Shown here: positions 30,477-40,372 of the stretch, one piece after another | Position numbering within the stretch: position 1 is the stretch's first letter | Layout of the letters: the number at the start of each line of letters is the position of its first letter | Source: Spiroplasma ixodetis | Lineage (GTDB): Bacteria > Bacillota_I > Bacilli_A > Mycoplasmatales > VBWQ01 | NCBI RefSeq assembly: GCF_027923845.1 | Contig: NZ_AP026933.1 | Span: 1,612,001 to 1,676,000, forward strand | Direction: 5' to 3' | Length of the DNA: 64,000 nt | The notes under the pieces: generated by a model | Told to the model about the DNA's origin: nothing | The model's database searches: none | What the model saw: only the letters and a program-made list of their open reading frames with translations | Program-made: the position numbers and the translations under genes

Positions 30477-30911
30477 ATGGCTAGTAAAGTAATCCAATCA
30501 GAAAGTGAGTATCAAGAACTTGAAAATCAACAATTAATAATAAATATTTTTGAAAAATTTGAATTTAATTTAAATTTTATAAATATGAGTTATGAAGATT
30601 TATTAATATTAAATATAAAATTATTAAATAATGAATTTAATTATGTTTATCAAGAGATTATTAAGAATAATGAAATAAATGAAAAATTATCTTTCATTTT
30701 TATTGAATGTATTAATCAAGGTTTTTCTCAAGAAAAAGCACAATATTCTATTCAAGAACAAATAACTAAGCATATAGTAGAAAGTTTTTTAATTAAAGAA
30801 CAAGAACAAAAAATGGTAAATGAAATAAATCAATTTGATTTTATAAATGCACCATCAACTAGTACTGGTATATATCATTTACCATCATTTAAAATACAAC
30901 TTAACTTATAA
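30477..30911 (+). CDS. hypothetical acidic helical protein, 144 aa
   Basis: MASKVIQSESEYQELENQQL opens a protein made largely of Glu/Asn/Ile-rich helices (FEFNLNFINMSYEDLLILNI) with no membrane segment. It ends YHLPSFKIQLNL. RBS AAAGGAAG precedes ATG 30477. The start of the frame is free of TGA and it has its own terminator downstream at 31001. No family was recognised; the context between IS remnants and pgi gives no hint. Confidence 0.65.
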   Translation: MASKVIQSESEYQELENQQLIINIFEKFEFNLNFINMSYEDLLILNIKLLNNEFNYVYQEIIKNNEINEKLSFIFIECINQGFSQEKAQYSIQEQITKHIVESFLIKEQEQKMVNEINQFDFINAPSTSTGIYHLPSFKIQLNL

Positions 30912-31000
30912 TTACATTTATTTAGATTATTATTTGCAAAAAAATGTCATAATATAATATTGTAAATTAATAAGTGAAAAACAACTAAGTAAATTATATA

Positions 31001-31031
31001 AAAACCATTCTTTTCAGAATGGTTTTTATAT
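31001..31031. terminator. bidirectional intrinsic terminator between hypothetical gene and pgi
   Basis: AAAACCATTCT and AGAATGGTTTT are perfect 11-base arms, with A run before and T run after, so it can stop both converging transcripts. Confidence 0.85.
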
Positions 31032-31071
31032 AACTATATTTTAATGTTTTATTAAATTTATTATTAGGAAA

Positions 31072-32382
31072 TTATTTTTTATCTAATAATGTAAACATTT
31101 TCTTTTTGTATACTTCAACACCAGGTTGGTTAAATGGGTCAACACCTAATAATTTTGCACTAACAGCACAAGCCTTCATAAAGAAATAACTAGCATAACC
31201 AAACATTTTGCTATCCATTGTATCCCATTCTAATAAAATATTTGGAGTTTTTCCTACTATTTCATCACTATGAGCTTCAATAGTTCCTTGTAAGGCAATA
31301 TTATTAATTTCATGTAAAGAATGTTTTGTTAAATAGTTTAATTGATCATTGTTTTCTTTATCAAGTGGAATTTTGATATCTTCATTAGGTTTTTTGATTT
31401 TTATTACTGTTTCAAAAAACATTTTTGAACCTTCTTGAATAAATTGGCCCATTGAATGTAAATCAGTTGAAAAAACAACACTAGCTGGTAATAATCCTTT
31501 GCCATCCTTACCTTCTGATTCACCAAATAATTGTTTTCATCATTCACATAACATTTGCATTTGTAATTCATAGCTTACTAAAATTTCAACTGCTTTATTA
31601 TTAGTTTTATGTAAATGATAGCGAGAAACTGCATATAAATAAGCATTATTAACATCAATTTTATCACTTTTACATTCTTTTGCTGCTAATTGTGCACTAG
31701 CAATAATTTCTTCACAGTTAATTCCTGCTACCATCATCGGAAAAATACCAACAGGAGTTAAAACAGAGTATCTACCACCGATATTATCGGGGATAACAAA
31801 GCTTTCATATCCTTCTTCTTTTGCCAAATCATGGAGTACTCCTCTTGTTTTATCAGTAGTAGCGATAATTCTGTTATTAACAATATTCTTATTTTTCTTT
31901 TGTTTAATTAATAGTTCTTTTAACAAACGAAAGGCAATTGCTGGTTCAGTAGTAGTTCCTGATTTAGAAATAACATTAATGGCAAATTCTTTATCTTTTA
32001 AATATGATAAAACTTGGTGAACATAAGTTGAACTCATAGTATTACCCATATAAATTACTTTAACAGGAGCAGTATTATTAAATAAACCTTGCACCATATC
32101 AATTCCTGCTCTAGCACCTAAATATGATCCACCAATACCAATTACTACTAAAACTTGTATTTCTTTTTGTAGTTTCAATGCTAGAGTTTTCATTCGCTTT
32201 CAAGACTCTTGAAAAGTAATGTCTTTTTGGTATGCAAATGGAAAATCAATTCATCCTAATCAACCATCTTCATTTTTAGCATTACTTTCCAGTTCGGCGT
32301 TAATCGCCGTTACTTTTTCTTGATATAAAGTTGATAATTCTTTCATATCTAAATTAGTAAACTTTAAATTAGTTTTTATCAC
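31072..32382 (-). CDS. pgi: glucose-6-phosphate isomerase
   Basis: Glycolytic enzyme interconverting glucose-6-P and fructose-6-P. The conserved blocks are VLVVIGIGGSYLGARAGIDM, NVISKSGTTTEPAIAFRLL, IPDNIGGRYSVLTPVGIFPM and FFMKACAVSAKLLGVDPFNQ-PGVE. It has 436 residues, the normal bacterial size. The GTG at 32382 with GGAGG ten bases upstream is the best start; an ATG follows 12 codons later. TGA encodes Trp throughout, and the frame is intact. Confidence 0.95.
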
Positions 32383-32499
32383 TATTCTATAACCTCCTTA
32401 TAGTATTTAAAATTAAAATATTAATTCGTAATAATACTATTTAATATTTATAATAAAAATATAGTTGTAAAAATTTTAGATTGCAAGAAAAATAGTATT

Positions 32500-32877
32500 T
32501 TAATTATTTTCTTCTTTTTTAAATCAATTATCAACAGTTTCTCTTATTGGTGCAAATCCTTTACCATTTTCTTCAATTGAAGAATTATTGTTTGCCACTA
32601 ATCCTTGTTCTTTTGTACTTAAACTTAATTGTTGTTTAGTATGATCAATACCTGTTATTTCTGCTTTAACTGATGTACCAATTGTAAAATAATCACTAAC
32701 ATTTTTAACAAATTTAGGGGTAATACGACTAATGTGAATTAAACCAGAAAATCCATTTGGACACTTACAAAAAACTCCAAATTCCTTTATTCCAGTTGGA
32801 GTTACGGTAATAATGTCACCAACTTGAAATTGTTGAACATTTGATTCATTTTCTTCATTTTTAATAATTGTACTCAT
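32500..32877 (-). CDS. S1 RNA-binding domain protein, 125 aa
   Basis: One S1 domain spans about residues 18-90: FQVGDIITVTPTGIKEFGVF, GFSGLIHISRITPKFVKN, GTSVKAEITGIDHTKQQLSL-STK. It resembles the YugI/CvfD general-stress S1 proteins of Firmicutes, which bind the 30S ribosome. A polar tail follows. RBS GAGGAATT precedes ATG 32877. It lies 117 bases upstream of pgi on the same strand and may be transcribed with it. Confidence 0.85.
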
Positions 32878-33172
32878 AATAAGTTAATTCCTCTTTCTTT
32901 TGTATAATTTAATAATACATAAAAATATTATAACATTATATTTAATCTTGAAGTTAAAATTAATAATATTAATTTTATGAATTTCTAAACATTAGAATGA
33001 GAAATTATTAATTGATTTTAAATTTAAAGATTATTAGAATATTAAATTTGTTAGCAACTTGTTTGTTTTTAAAGAAATGAATGTTATTTGTAACAATATT
33101 ACTAATTTTTTTTAATATTTTTCTTTATTTTATACTTAAAACGGTAATTTAAAATAAATATTTTTATTTTAT
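32878..33172. other. gene-free AT-rich gap upstream of the S1 gene
   Basis: It holds the leader of the S1 gene, several TATAAT-like boxes and no open frame or repeat that I can support. The IS30 copy c begins at 33173. Confidence 0.5.
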
Positions 33173-34250
33173 GCAAAATTGTAAAGGTAAGTGCAACTAA
33201 ATTATTTTTCTATTCAAATATTCGATTGGTGAAAGATAATTTAGTATTTTTCTGGGTCTTTAGTTTAAAGACAATATAAATTTATGAACTTCATTTTTAT
33301 TAGTTTTTGAAAAAATAAATTTTTTAGGAAATTTTTCTCTAATTAAACCATTAGTATTTTCATTAGTACCTCTTTGTCAAGGTGAATATGGATTTGCAAA
33401 ATAAATTTTCACATCTAACTTTTTTTCAAGTTGTTGTCAATTTGCAAATTCTTTACCACGATCAAAAGTAATAGTTTTAACAATATTTTTAGGAAGAATT
33501 GATAAATAATGAATGATATTTTTATTAATAACTTTAGTAGTTTTGTTTTTAACTAACATTGCTAAAGTAAATCGTGATACTCTTTCAACTAAAGTTATTA
33601 AACATGATTTACTTTTACCTCTTGATGATACTATAGTATCTCCTTCTCAATGACCAAGAGTTATGCGATCATTAACATTATTATCTCGTTCTTTAATTGA
33701 TTTACCATTAAATTTACCACGATTTTCTTGAGATCTTCGTTTTTTACCTTTTCTTCTTAAATTTTTACTAGTAACTTTATCAAATAATCCAGAATAAATT
33801 CAATTGTAAATTGTTTTAAAGCTGATAGCTCATTGTTTATGAAAATTTTTAATTCTGCCATAAATTTGTTCAGGTGATCAGCCCAATAATAGTTTTTGTT
33901 GTATATATTTGACTAAATCTTTATATTTAAACTTATGAAAAATAATATGTGATTTTTTTCTATTTACAGCTTTATTTTGTGCAATTAATGAAAAATAATG
34001 ATCATTATCTTTATTTCTATTAACTTCTCGAATAATAGTACTAATACTTCGATTAAGATTTTTAGCTATTTCACTAATTTTAACTTTAAATTTCAATTGA
34101 TTCTCAATATAAATTCTTTCATCTATCCCAATATGTTTATAACTCATATAAAAACTCCTTACTTTTTCTAAACTAAATTTAGCATTATGAAATTTTTATA
34201 TGAGAATTTTTTGCAATTTTATTTACTTGCACTTACAAGTATAATTCAGC
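33173..34250 (-). mobile_element. IS30-family element, copy c, complete
   Basis: It is 1078 bp with the same termini as copy a. Its right end has replaced the N-terminus of the Mbov_0401-like gene that follows. Confidence 0.92.
33197..34147 (-). CDS. IS30-family transposase, intact, 316 aa
   Basis: It is the same protein as at 18535-19485, with full helix-turn-helix and DDE blocks and no break visible. Confidence 0.92.
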
Positions 34251-35287
34251 GTGATAAATCTGAATATAAATCATATAGATTTAGAAAAAGAAAATTAAAA
34301 GCAAAAAAAGGTTTATTAACATATAAACGACGTATTTGTACACATTATAACAAAAAAACACAAAAAATTGAATACGTATCTTTATTAGATAATTATCTTG
34401 GTGTTAAAAAATATAGTAAACTTGCACCTAATGTTATTAAACAAATTTTGAAATATTTTGCTGATGATAAAAAATATCGTGATGTTTGTGATACTTTTAT
34501 TGAAGATTTAATAAGTAATAGTACAGTTTGTAGAACATATCAAAAATTTGAATTACCAAAAGCAAATATCCCTAAAATAGTATTAGAAAAAAATCAAACT
34601 TTATATATAAATATTGATGATGGTCATAGAAAATTTAAGTTTAATGAAAAACACAATACTAAAAATTGTAAAAAATGTTCTATGAGATTAATAGTATTTT
34701 GTACTGGTAAAAAGAAAAATGGAAAATTAATTAATAAAAGAGCAGCATGTCAAATAAGAGTATCAAAAACAGAAATTGGTGCAGAAAAAACTGCAAAATT
34801 AATTGAAAAATATGGTAATTTATTTTTTGAAAACTTTGACCAAGCAAATTTAGTAGTTTGTGGAGATAGTGCAAAATGAATTAGAAAAACTGCTACAATT
34901 TTAAATGCTAAATTTATTTTAGATAAATTCCATGCTTTTCATGTTTTATTTCTTGGCATAATAGCAGGAAGAAGAAAAAATAAAATCGCTAAATTACACT
35001 ATCAAAATGCAATAACTTTATTTGAAAAAGGTCAATATTATGAATTAATTGATTTTTTACAATCATTAACTTTACAATATAAAAAATTAAAAGTTGGTTA
35101 TTTTATTAATGCAAAAGATGGTGTATTAAACCAAGCACTAGTTGAAAATATTGGTTGCTTTACTGAAACTAATATTAAACAAATTTTAAAAAAAATGATT
35201 GGTGATAGAACCTATAACATTGATATGTATACAAAAATGGTTAATTTTAAATGCTATCAAATAAATACAGCCATCCAGTTATTATAA
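34187..35287 (+). CDS. Mbov_0401 family ICE/transposase-like protein, N-terminus replaced
   Basis: Family signature blocks are YINIDDGHRKFKFNEKHNTK, CGDSAKWIRKTATILNAKFI and LDKFHAFHVLF, plus the CKKC zinc pair. The native part begins at 34254. The open frame starts at ATG 34187 inside the IS30 end, giving a chance fusion of 366 codons with a hydrophobic start. In mollicutes, relatives are annotated with integrative elements. The core looks complete with one frame. Confidence 0.8.
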
Positions 35288-35513
35288 ATTAAAATTAAAA
35301 TTAAAATTTTAAAATAAATGAAAAATAAAATAAAACTTATTAAAGATGCTTTAATAAGAATTTTTGAGTTATAAAAGTAAGTATTATTGTTGACTAATAT
35401 TTTTCAAGTGTTAAGATTAACATACAATTGCATATTGAAGTCAAAATTATTCTCGTCTAACTTTATAATTTTAAGACAAATTTGAATATTATTGACAACA
35501 TCGGTACGCTCCC
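34251..35513 (+). mobile_element. Mbov_0401/UPF0236-like element, 5' end lost to IS30
   Basis: It runs from inside the N-terminal coding part (DKSEYKSYRFRKRKLKAKKG) to the conserved terminus CGGTACGCTCCC at 35513. IS30 copy c removed about 43 codons and the 5' end. The 220-base region after the stop is conserved with the other two copies, including a TTATTAAAGATGCTTTAATA hairpin. Confidence 0.85.
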
Positions 35514-35523
35514 AATTATTTTA

Positions 35524-36464
35524 CGAACTTCTCCCCACATGTACTTGTGGAGGGAATAATGAAACTGAATGAATTCAACAATGCTTTTCAAACTGAACAG
35601 CAATGTCTTGCATATATAGCAAATTTAAAAGAAAACAAATGTATTAGGTGTTTTAGTTTTAATTTGAATACTTCTGATTTAAAAAGAATGAGATGTTTAA
35701 AATGTAATCAAACATTTAGCATTCTCACAGGCACCATATTTTCAAGGTCACAAACATCTTTAACATCTTGATTTTATCTTATCTTTAGATGAATAAACAC
35801 CAAACATGGAATTCCATCAACAGATATTGCAAAAGAATTGGGAGTGACTTTGAAAACTGCTTGAAGAATGACTCATAAAATCAGAACACGTATTGCAAAA
35901 CAAAAAACTCAATTTATTGTTGAAGGTACAGTGCAAATTGATGAAATGTATCTTTCACATATGGGTTTTAAAAAACAAGGAAGATCCTTGGTGAATAAAA
36001 CCTTGATTGTTGGCATTTATCAAAAAACAACCAATAATTTAATTGTGAAAGTATTGAAAAACGCAAACAGTAAAAATCTTTTGCAGTTTGCAAAAAACCA
36101 CATTTCTTCAAAATGTCTTGTATATACTGATTCTTGAAAAGGATATTGCGATTTTAAATCAGTTTTCACTAAGCATGAAACAGTTAACCATCAAGATGGC
36201 TATGTTTCAAAAATTGGTGTAAATACCAACCAAATTGAATCAGTTTGAAAACATATAAGAAGAACATTTAAAACACATATCAAAGTTGCAAAACATCATG
36301 TTCATTTATATGCTAAAGAAGCTGCATATAAATTCAACAAGATACCTAGTTTTGAAACTGTAATGCTATGTTTGATTTAAAAATGTGGGGAGAAGTCCGT
36401 AGATAGGCTTTTCTCAGCATTTATGTGATAAAATTTAAAAATAGTACATAAAGGGAGAAAAGCC
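35524..36464 (+). mobile_element. IS1595-like element, complete
   Basis: It is 941 bp with target duplication TTATTTTA on both sides, 10 bases past the Mbov_0401-like end. Left end CGAAC, internal right copy GTCCG. Confidence 0.92.
35559..36380 (+). CDS. IS1595 family transposase, intact, 273 aa
   Basis: Zinc finger CIRCFSFN and MRCLKC, DDE/N core [34 protein letters not shown] and [16 protein letters not shown]. The frame is open to TAA 36378-36380. Confidence 0.92.
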
Positions 36465-36574
36465 TTATTTTATTATTTTATCATAATTTCTATTCTAAAT
36501 ATAAAAATCATTAAATAATATGGATAAAAATTTATTATTTATATAAATTTATTTTATTTAAAACTCTACTTTAA

Positions 36575-37201
36575 TTAAATAACATCCTTAACAATAGTAA
36601 TGCCATTTTTAAGCATTGAATATCATGCATATTGATTTAAAATATGAGCTGGATGCTCTGGTTGATCATAAGTATTTGTCATTGTCATTGGAACAATAAC
36701 ATTTACTTCTTTATTGTGCTGATTAAATCAAGTTTTACAACTAATAGCAAATTGATAAATACAAATATCAGTACAACAACCAACAATAATAATGTTATCC
36801 CATTGTAAATTTGGCTTAAAATCAAAAGCAAAAAAACCATTAGTACTATTTTTTTTAATAATCTTAATATTCTCAAATTTTAATTCTTCTACTAACTCTG
36901 ATTCAATAGTATTTTCCAAACAATGACTAGGAAAAGTATGGAATTCGGGACTATGTTCATTATGAGCATCATTAAAAGCAATAACTTTGGTTTCATTAGT
37001 ATTTACTTTTGCTAATAAATCTTTAATTGGTTTAATAATTGAATTAATATTAGGTGAAAATAAATTTCCTTTTTTAGCAAAGCCATTAACCATATCAACA
37101 ATAAATATAATATTATGACCTTTTAAAGTTTTAAAATCTAAATTAACTATTTTATCCAAAGTTTTATTTATCATTTCAATAAATGAATCATTATTTTTCA
37201 T
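36575..37201 (-). CDS. nicotinamidase/isochorismatase-like hydrolase
   Basis: The cysteine hydrolase fold is clear: HNIIFIVDMVNGFAKKGNLF with the catalytic Asp, KVIAFNDAHNEHSPEFHTFP with the metal-binding Asp/His, KKNSTNGFFAF with the catalytic Lys, and IIIVGCCTDICIYQFAIS with the nucleophilic Cys. It has 208 residues, slightly longer than average. The likely reaction is nicotinamide to nicotinate. It ends in a normal TAA. RBS AGAGGTG precedes ATG 37201. Confidence 0.9.
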
Positions 37202-37210
37202 TATTCACCT

Positions 37211-37525
37211 CTATTTTTTAAAAATTAATCGTTTAATAATAAATCAAATTATACTACAGCCAGAACAAATTGGCATTAAGAAAATAGTAAAAATAATTCC
37301 TACTTTTAAAAAGAAAATATCTACTGTTATTCCTTGACTACTTTGATAGGTTAAACTATCAATTACACCATTTATATAAATAAAATTAAATCCATTAAAA
37401 ATATCTATTTTAATACTTAATAACATAATTAACCCTAATAATAAAAATATAAAACCAGAAAAAAATAAAATAGTAATTATTTTTTCATCAAGAGGTAATT
37501 TTTTTCATCAATTTTTAGTTATCAT
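37211..37525 (-). CDS. small membrane protein, 104 aa
   Basis: Two clear membrane segments are IITILFFSGFIFLLLGLIML and FFLKVGIIFTIFLMPICSG. Between them lies a polar loop (NGVIDSLTYQSSQGITVD). RBS AGGTGAT precedes ATG 37525. It is nine bases upstream of the nicotinamidase start on the same strand, so both form an operon; a transport accessory role is only a guess. Confidence 0.7.
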
Positions 37526-37547
37526 TATTATCACCTATTTTTTTTAA

Positions 37548-38411
37548 GAACCTGTTTAGAATCTTTTTAATAAAATTGAAATAAAGGACAGAACAACCAT
37601 TTGTAAACTAGTATTTAGTTTTCTTTCACAATTTTTTCATAATCTTCTGCATTTTTCTAATCATGCAAAGCTTCGTTCTACAACTCATCTTTTTGGTAGT
37701 ACTACAAAAGAATGTAATTCATTACGTTTTACAACTTCAACATTTGCATTTATGATTGTTTTGATTGCAGAAGCAAATTTTTCACCAGTATAGCCAGCAT
37801 CTACTATTATTTTTTGAACTGTAGAAAGATTTTCTTTTTCACTTTTAATCATTATGATAGCACTATTACGATCTGTTTTTTCTGCTGTAGTTATGTAAAT
37901 TGCATGTGGTAAACCTTGCGTATCAACTGCAATATGACGTTTTATTCCTGAAATCTTTTTACCAGCATCATAACCTTTATTTTCAGTAGTATCTGTATTT
38001 TTAACACTTTGCGAATCAATTATACAAAAACTAGTTTTTTCTTTTCGATGATTCTTAATACGAATCTTTTTAACTAATTTTTTTTAAAATTAATTGCAAT
38101 ACACTAGGTTCTTTATCATTGTTTTTACTTCAAATTTGGAAATAATAATATACAGTTTGTCATTTTGGAAAATTTTTTGGTAACATTCTTCATTGACAAC
38201 CACTTTTTAATACATATAAAACTGCACAAAACACTTCATATAAATCTAAATTTCTTGGTTTTGTTTTCTTTTTGCTGTTTTCTAAAGTTGATTTTATGTT
38301 CTCAAATTGTTCTTTAGTAACATGACTTGGATAATTTTTATGCATATATACCTCTTATTTTAAAATATATAGTAATTTTACCTTATTTTCTAAAAGATTC
38401 TAAACAGGTTC
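37548..38411 (-). mobile_element. IS5-like element C, full length with broken transposase
   Basis: It is 864 bp with perfect ends and TAA duplication. It landed upstream of the membrane-protein gene and borders the right end of an IS1595 fragment. An extra T in a T run (eight instead of seven, near 38080) shifts the transposase frame (37556-38345). Confidence 0.9.
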
Positions 38412-38414
38412 TAA

Positions 38415-38621
38415 GGCTTTTCTCCCTTTATGTACTATTTTAATTTTATCACATAAATGCTGAGAAAAGCCTATCTACGGACTTCTCCCCACATTTTTAA
38501 ATCAAACATAGCATTACAGTTTCAAAACTAGGTATCTTGTTGAATTTATATGCAGCTTCTTTAGCATATAAATGAACATGATGTTTTGCAACTTTGATAT
38601 GTGTTTTAAATGTTCTTCTTA
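38415..38621 (-). mobile_element. IS1595-like right-end fragment
   Basis: It runs from the terminus GGCTTTTCTCCCTTTATG into the transposase up to the RRTFKTHIK codons. IS5-like element D then cuts it at TTA; the rest is missing. Confidence 0.88.
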
Positions 38622-39155
38622 GAACCTGTTTAGAATCTTTTTAATAAAATTGAAATAAAGGACAGAACAACCATTTGTAAACTAGTATTTAGTTTTCTTT
38701 CACAATTTTTTCATAATCTTCTGCATTTTTCTAATCATGCAAAGCTTCGTTCTACAACTCATCTTTTTGGTAGTACTACAAAAGAATGTAATTCATTACG
38801 TTTTACAACTTCAACATTTGCATTTATGATTGTTTTGATTGCAGAAGCAAATTTTTCACCAGTATAGCCAGCATCTACTATTATTTTTTGAACTGTAGAA
38901 AGATTTTCTTTTTCACTTTTAATCATTATGATAGCACTATTACGATCTGTTTTTTCTGCTGTAGTTATGTAAATTGCATGTGGTAAACCTTGCGTATCAA
39001 CTGCAATATGACGTTTTATTCCTGAAATCTTTTTACCAGCATCATAACCTTTATTTTCAGTAGTATCTGTATTTTTAACACTTTGCGAATCAATTATACA
39101 AAAACTAGTTTTTTCTTTTCGATGATTCTTAATACGAATCTTTTTAACTAATTTT
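38622..39155 (-). mobile_element. IS5-like element D, 3' portion only
   Basis: It includes the right terminus and the C-terminal 170 codons of the transposase. It is cut by the IS3 type B element at 39156, with the remaining 330 bases absent. Confidence 0.88.
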
Positions 39156-39231
39156 TGGATGGGTTACACTTTATTGGACACTAATTACGTAGACAAGTGA
39201 ACAAATTTGTTAAAAGAAAGGAACTATAATT

Positions 39232-39510
39232 ATGACCAATATTAACTCATATACCGACGAATTTAAAAAGCAAATAGTAGCTTTATATCAAAGTGGTAAG
39301 TCAGTGTCTTGTCTTGCTAAAGAATATAATGTTACAAGAGCAGCTACTTATAAATGAATTAAACAATTTACTAATTCAGGTAGTTTTAAAATTAAAAATA
39401 ATCTTTCAGATTTAGAAAAACAATTAATTCAAGCAAATAAAGAATTAAAACAGTTACGAATGGAAAATGATATTTTAAAGCAAGCAGCACTAATAATAGG
39501 CAGAAAATAG
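39232..39510 (+). CDS. IS3 type B OrfA, 92 aa
   Basis: It is the same protein as at 25130-25408, with helix-turn-helix and leucine zipper intact and RBS AAGGAAC. Confidence 0.9.
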
Positions 39511-39551
39511 AAATTATTACTAAAAATAAAGTTAAATATAAAATTCGCACA

Positions 39552-40348
39552 ATGTGTCGTTTTTTAAAACTCTCTAAATCAACATATTATTTTAATTTAA
39601 AGAAAAAGAAAAAATTCAAAATAATATTTATGATGAAGCTGTTATTAGTGCTTTTAAAGAAAATAAAGAAGTTTATGGTACTAGAAGATTAAAAGTCATA
39701 CTAGCAAACCAAGAAATTTATTTATCACGCAGAAAAATTAAAAAAATTATGAATAAGCATAATTTAATATCAAAATACACTAAATTATCATTCAAAAATC
39801 ATCATAATAAAGTCAATGATAGTCAAATTACCAATCTTGTTAATAGAGACTTTAATAATAGAATTAAAAATGAAGTTATTGTCAGTGATTTAACTTATGT
39901 TCAAGTTAATGGTAAATGAAACTATATTTGCCTATTAGTAGACCTGTACAACCGCGAAATTATTGGACATAGTGTTGGAGTTAAAAAAGATGCATCATTA
40001 GTACATCAAGCATTTATGCACTCAAATCGCTGTTTAAAAGATATTCAAATATTTCATAGCGATCGCGGTAATGAATTCAATAATAAAACTATTGATAAAC
40101 TTTTATTAGCATTCAATATTACCCGTTCTTTAAGCAAAAAAGGATGTCCTTATGACAATGCTGTTGCTGAAGCAACTTTTAAAACTTTCAAAACAGAGTT
40201 TATTAATGATAAAAATTTTACATCATTAATCCAATTAAAATTAGAATTATTTGATTACATAAATTGATATAACAACATAAGAATTCACAGCACTCTAAAC
40301 TACCTAACTCCCGTTAAATATCATGAACAAATGTCTACCAAAAAATAG
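39552..40348 (+). pseudogene. IS3 type B OrfB with one-base loss
   Basis: An A is missing in the AAAGAAAAAAGAAAAAA stretch near 39600 compared with copy 1, so the frame breaks after FNLKKK. The remaining integrase core (IFHSDRGNEFNN, CPYDNAVAEATFK) is otherwise the same. Confidence 0.88.
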
Positions 40349-40372
40349 TCCTAAAAAGGGTTGCCATTCCAG

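Larger units (their letters stand above)
39156..40371 (+). mobile_element. IS3-family element type B, copy 2
   Basis: It is 1216 bp, inverted relative to the copy at 24268-25484 and one base shorter. The ends match (TGGATGGGTTACAC, GGGTTGCCATTCCA). Flanks share no duplication: an IS5-like remnant is on the left and a virion-protein gene on the right. Confidence 0.9.
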
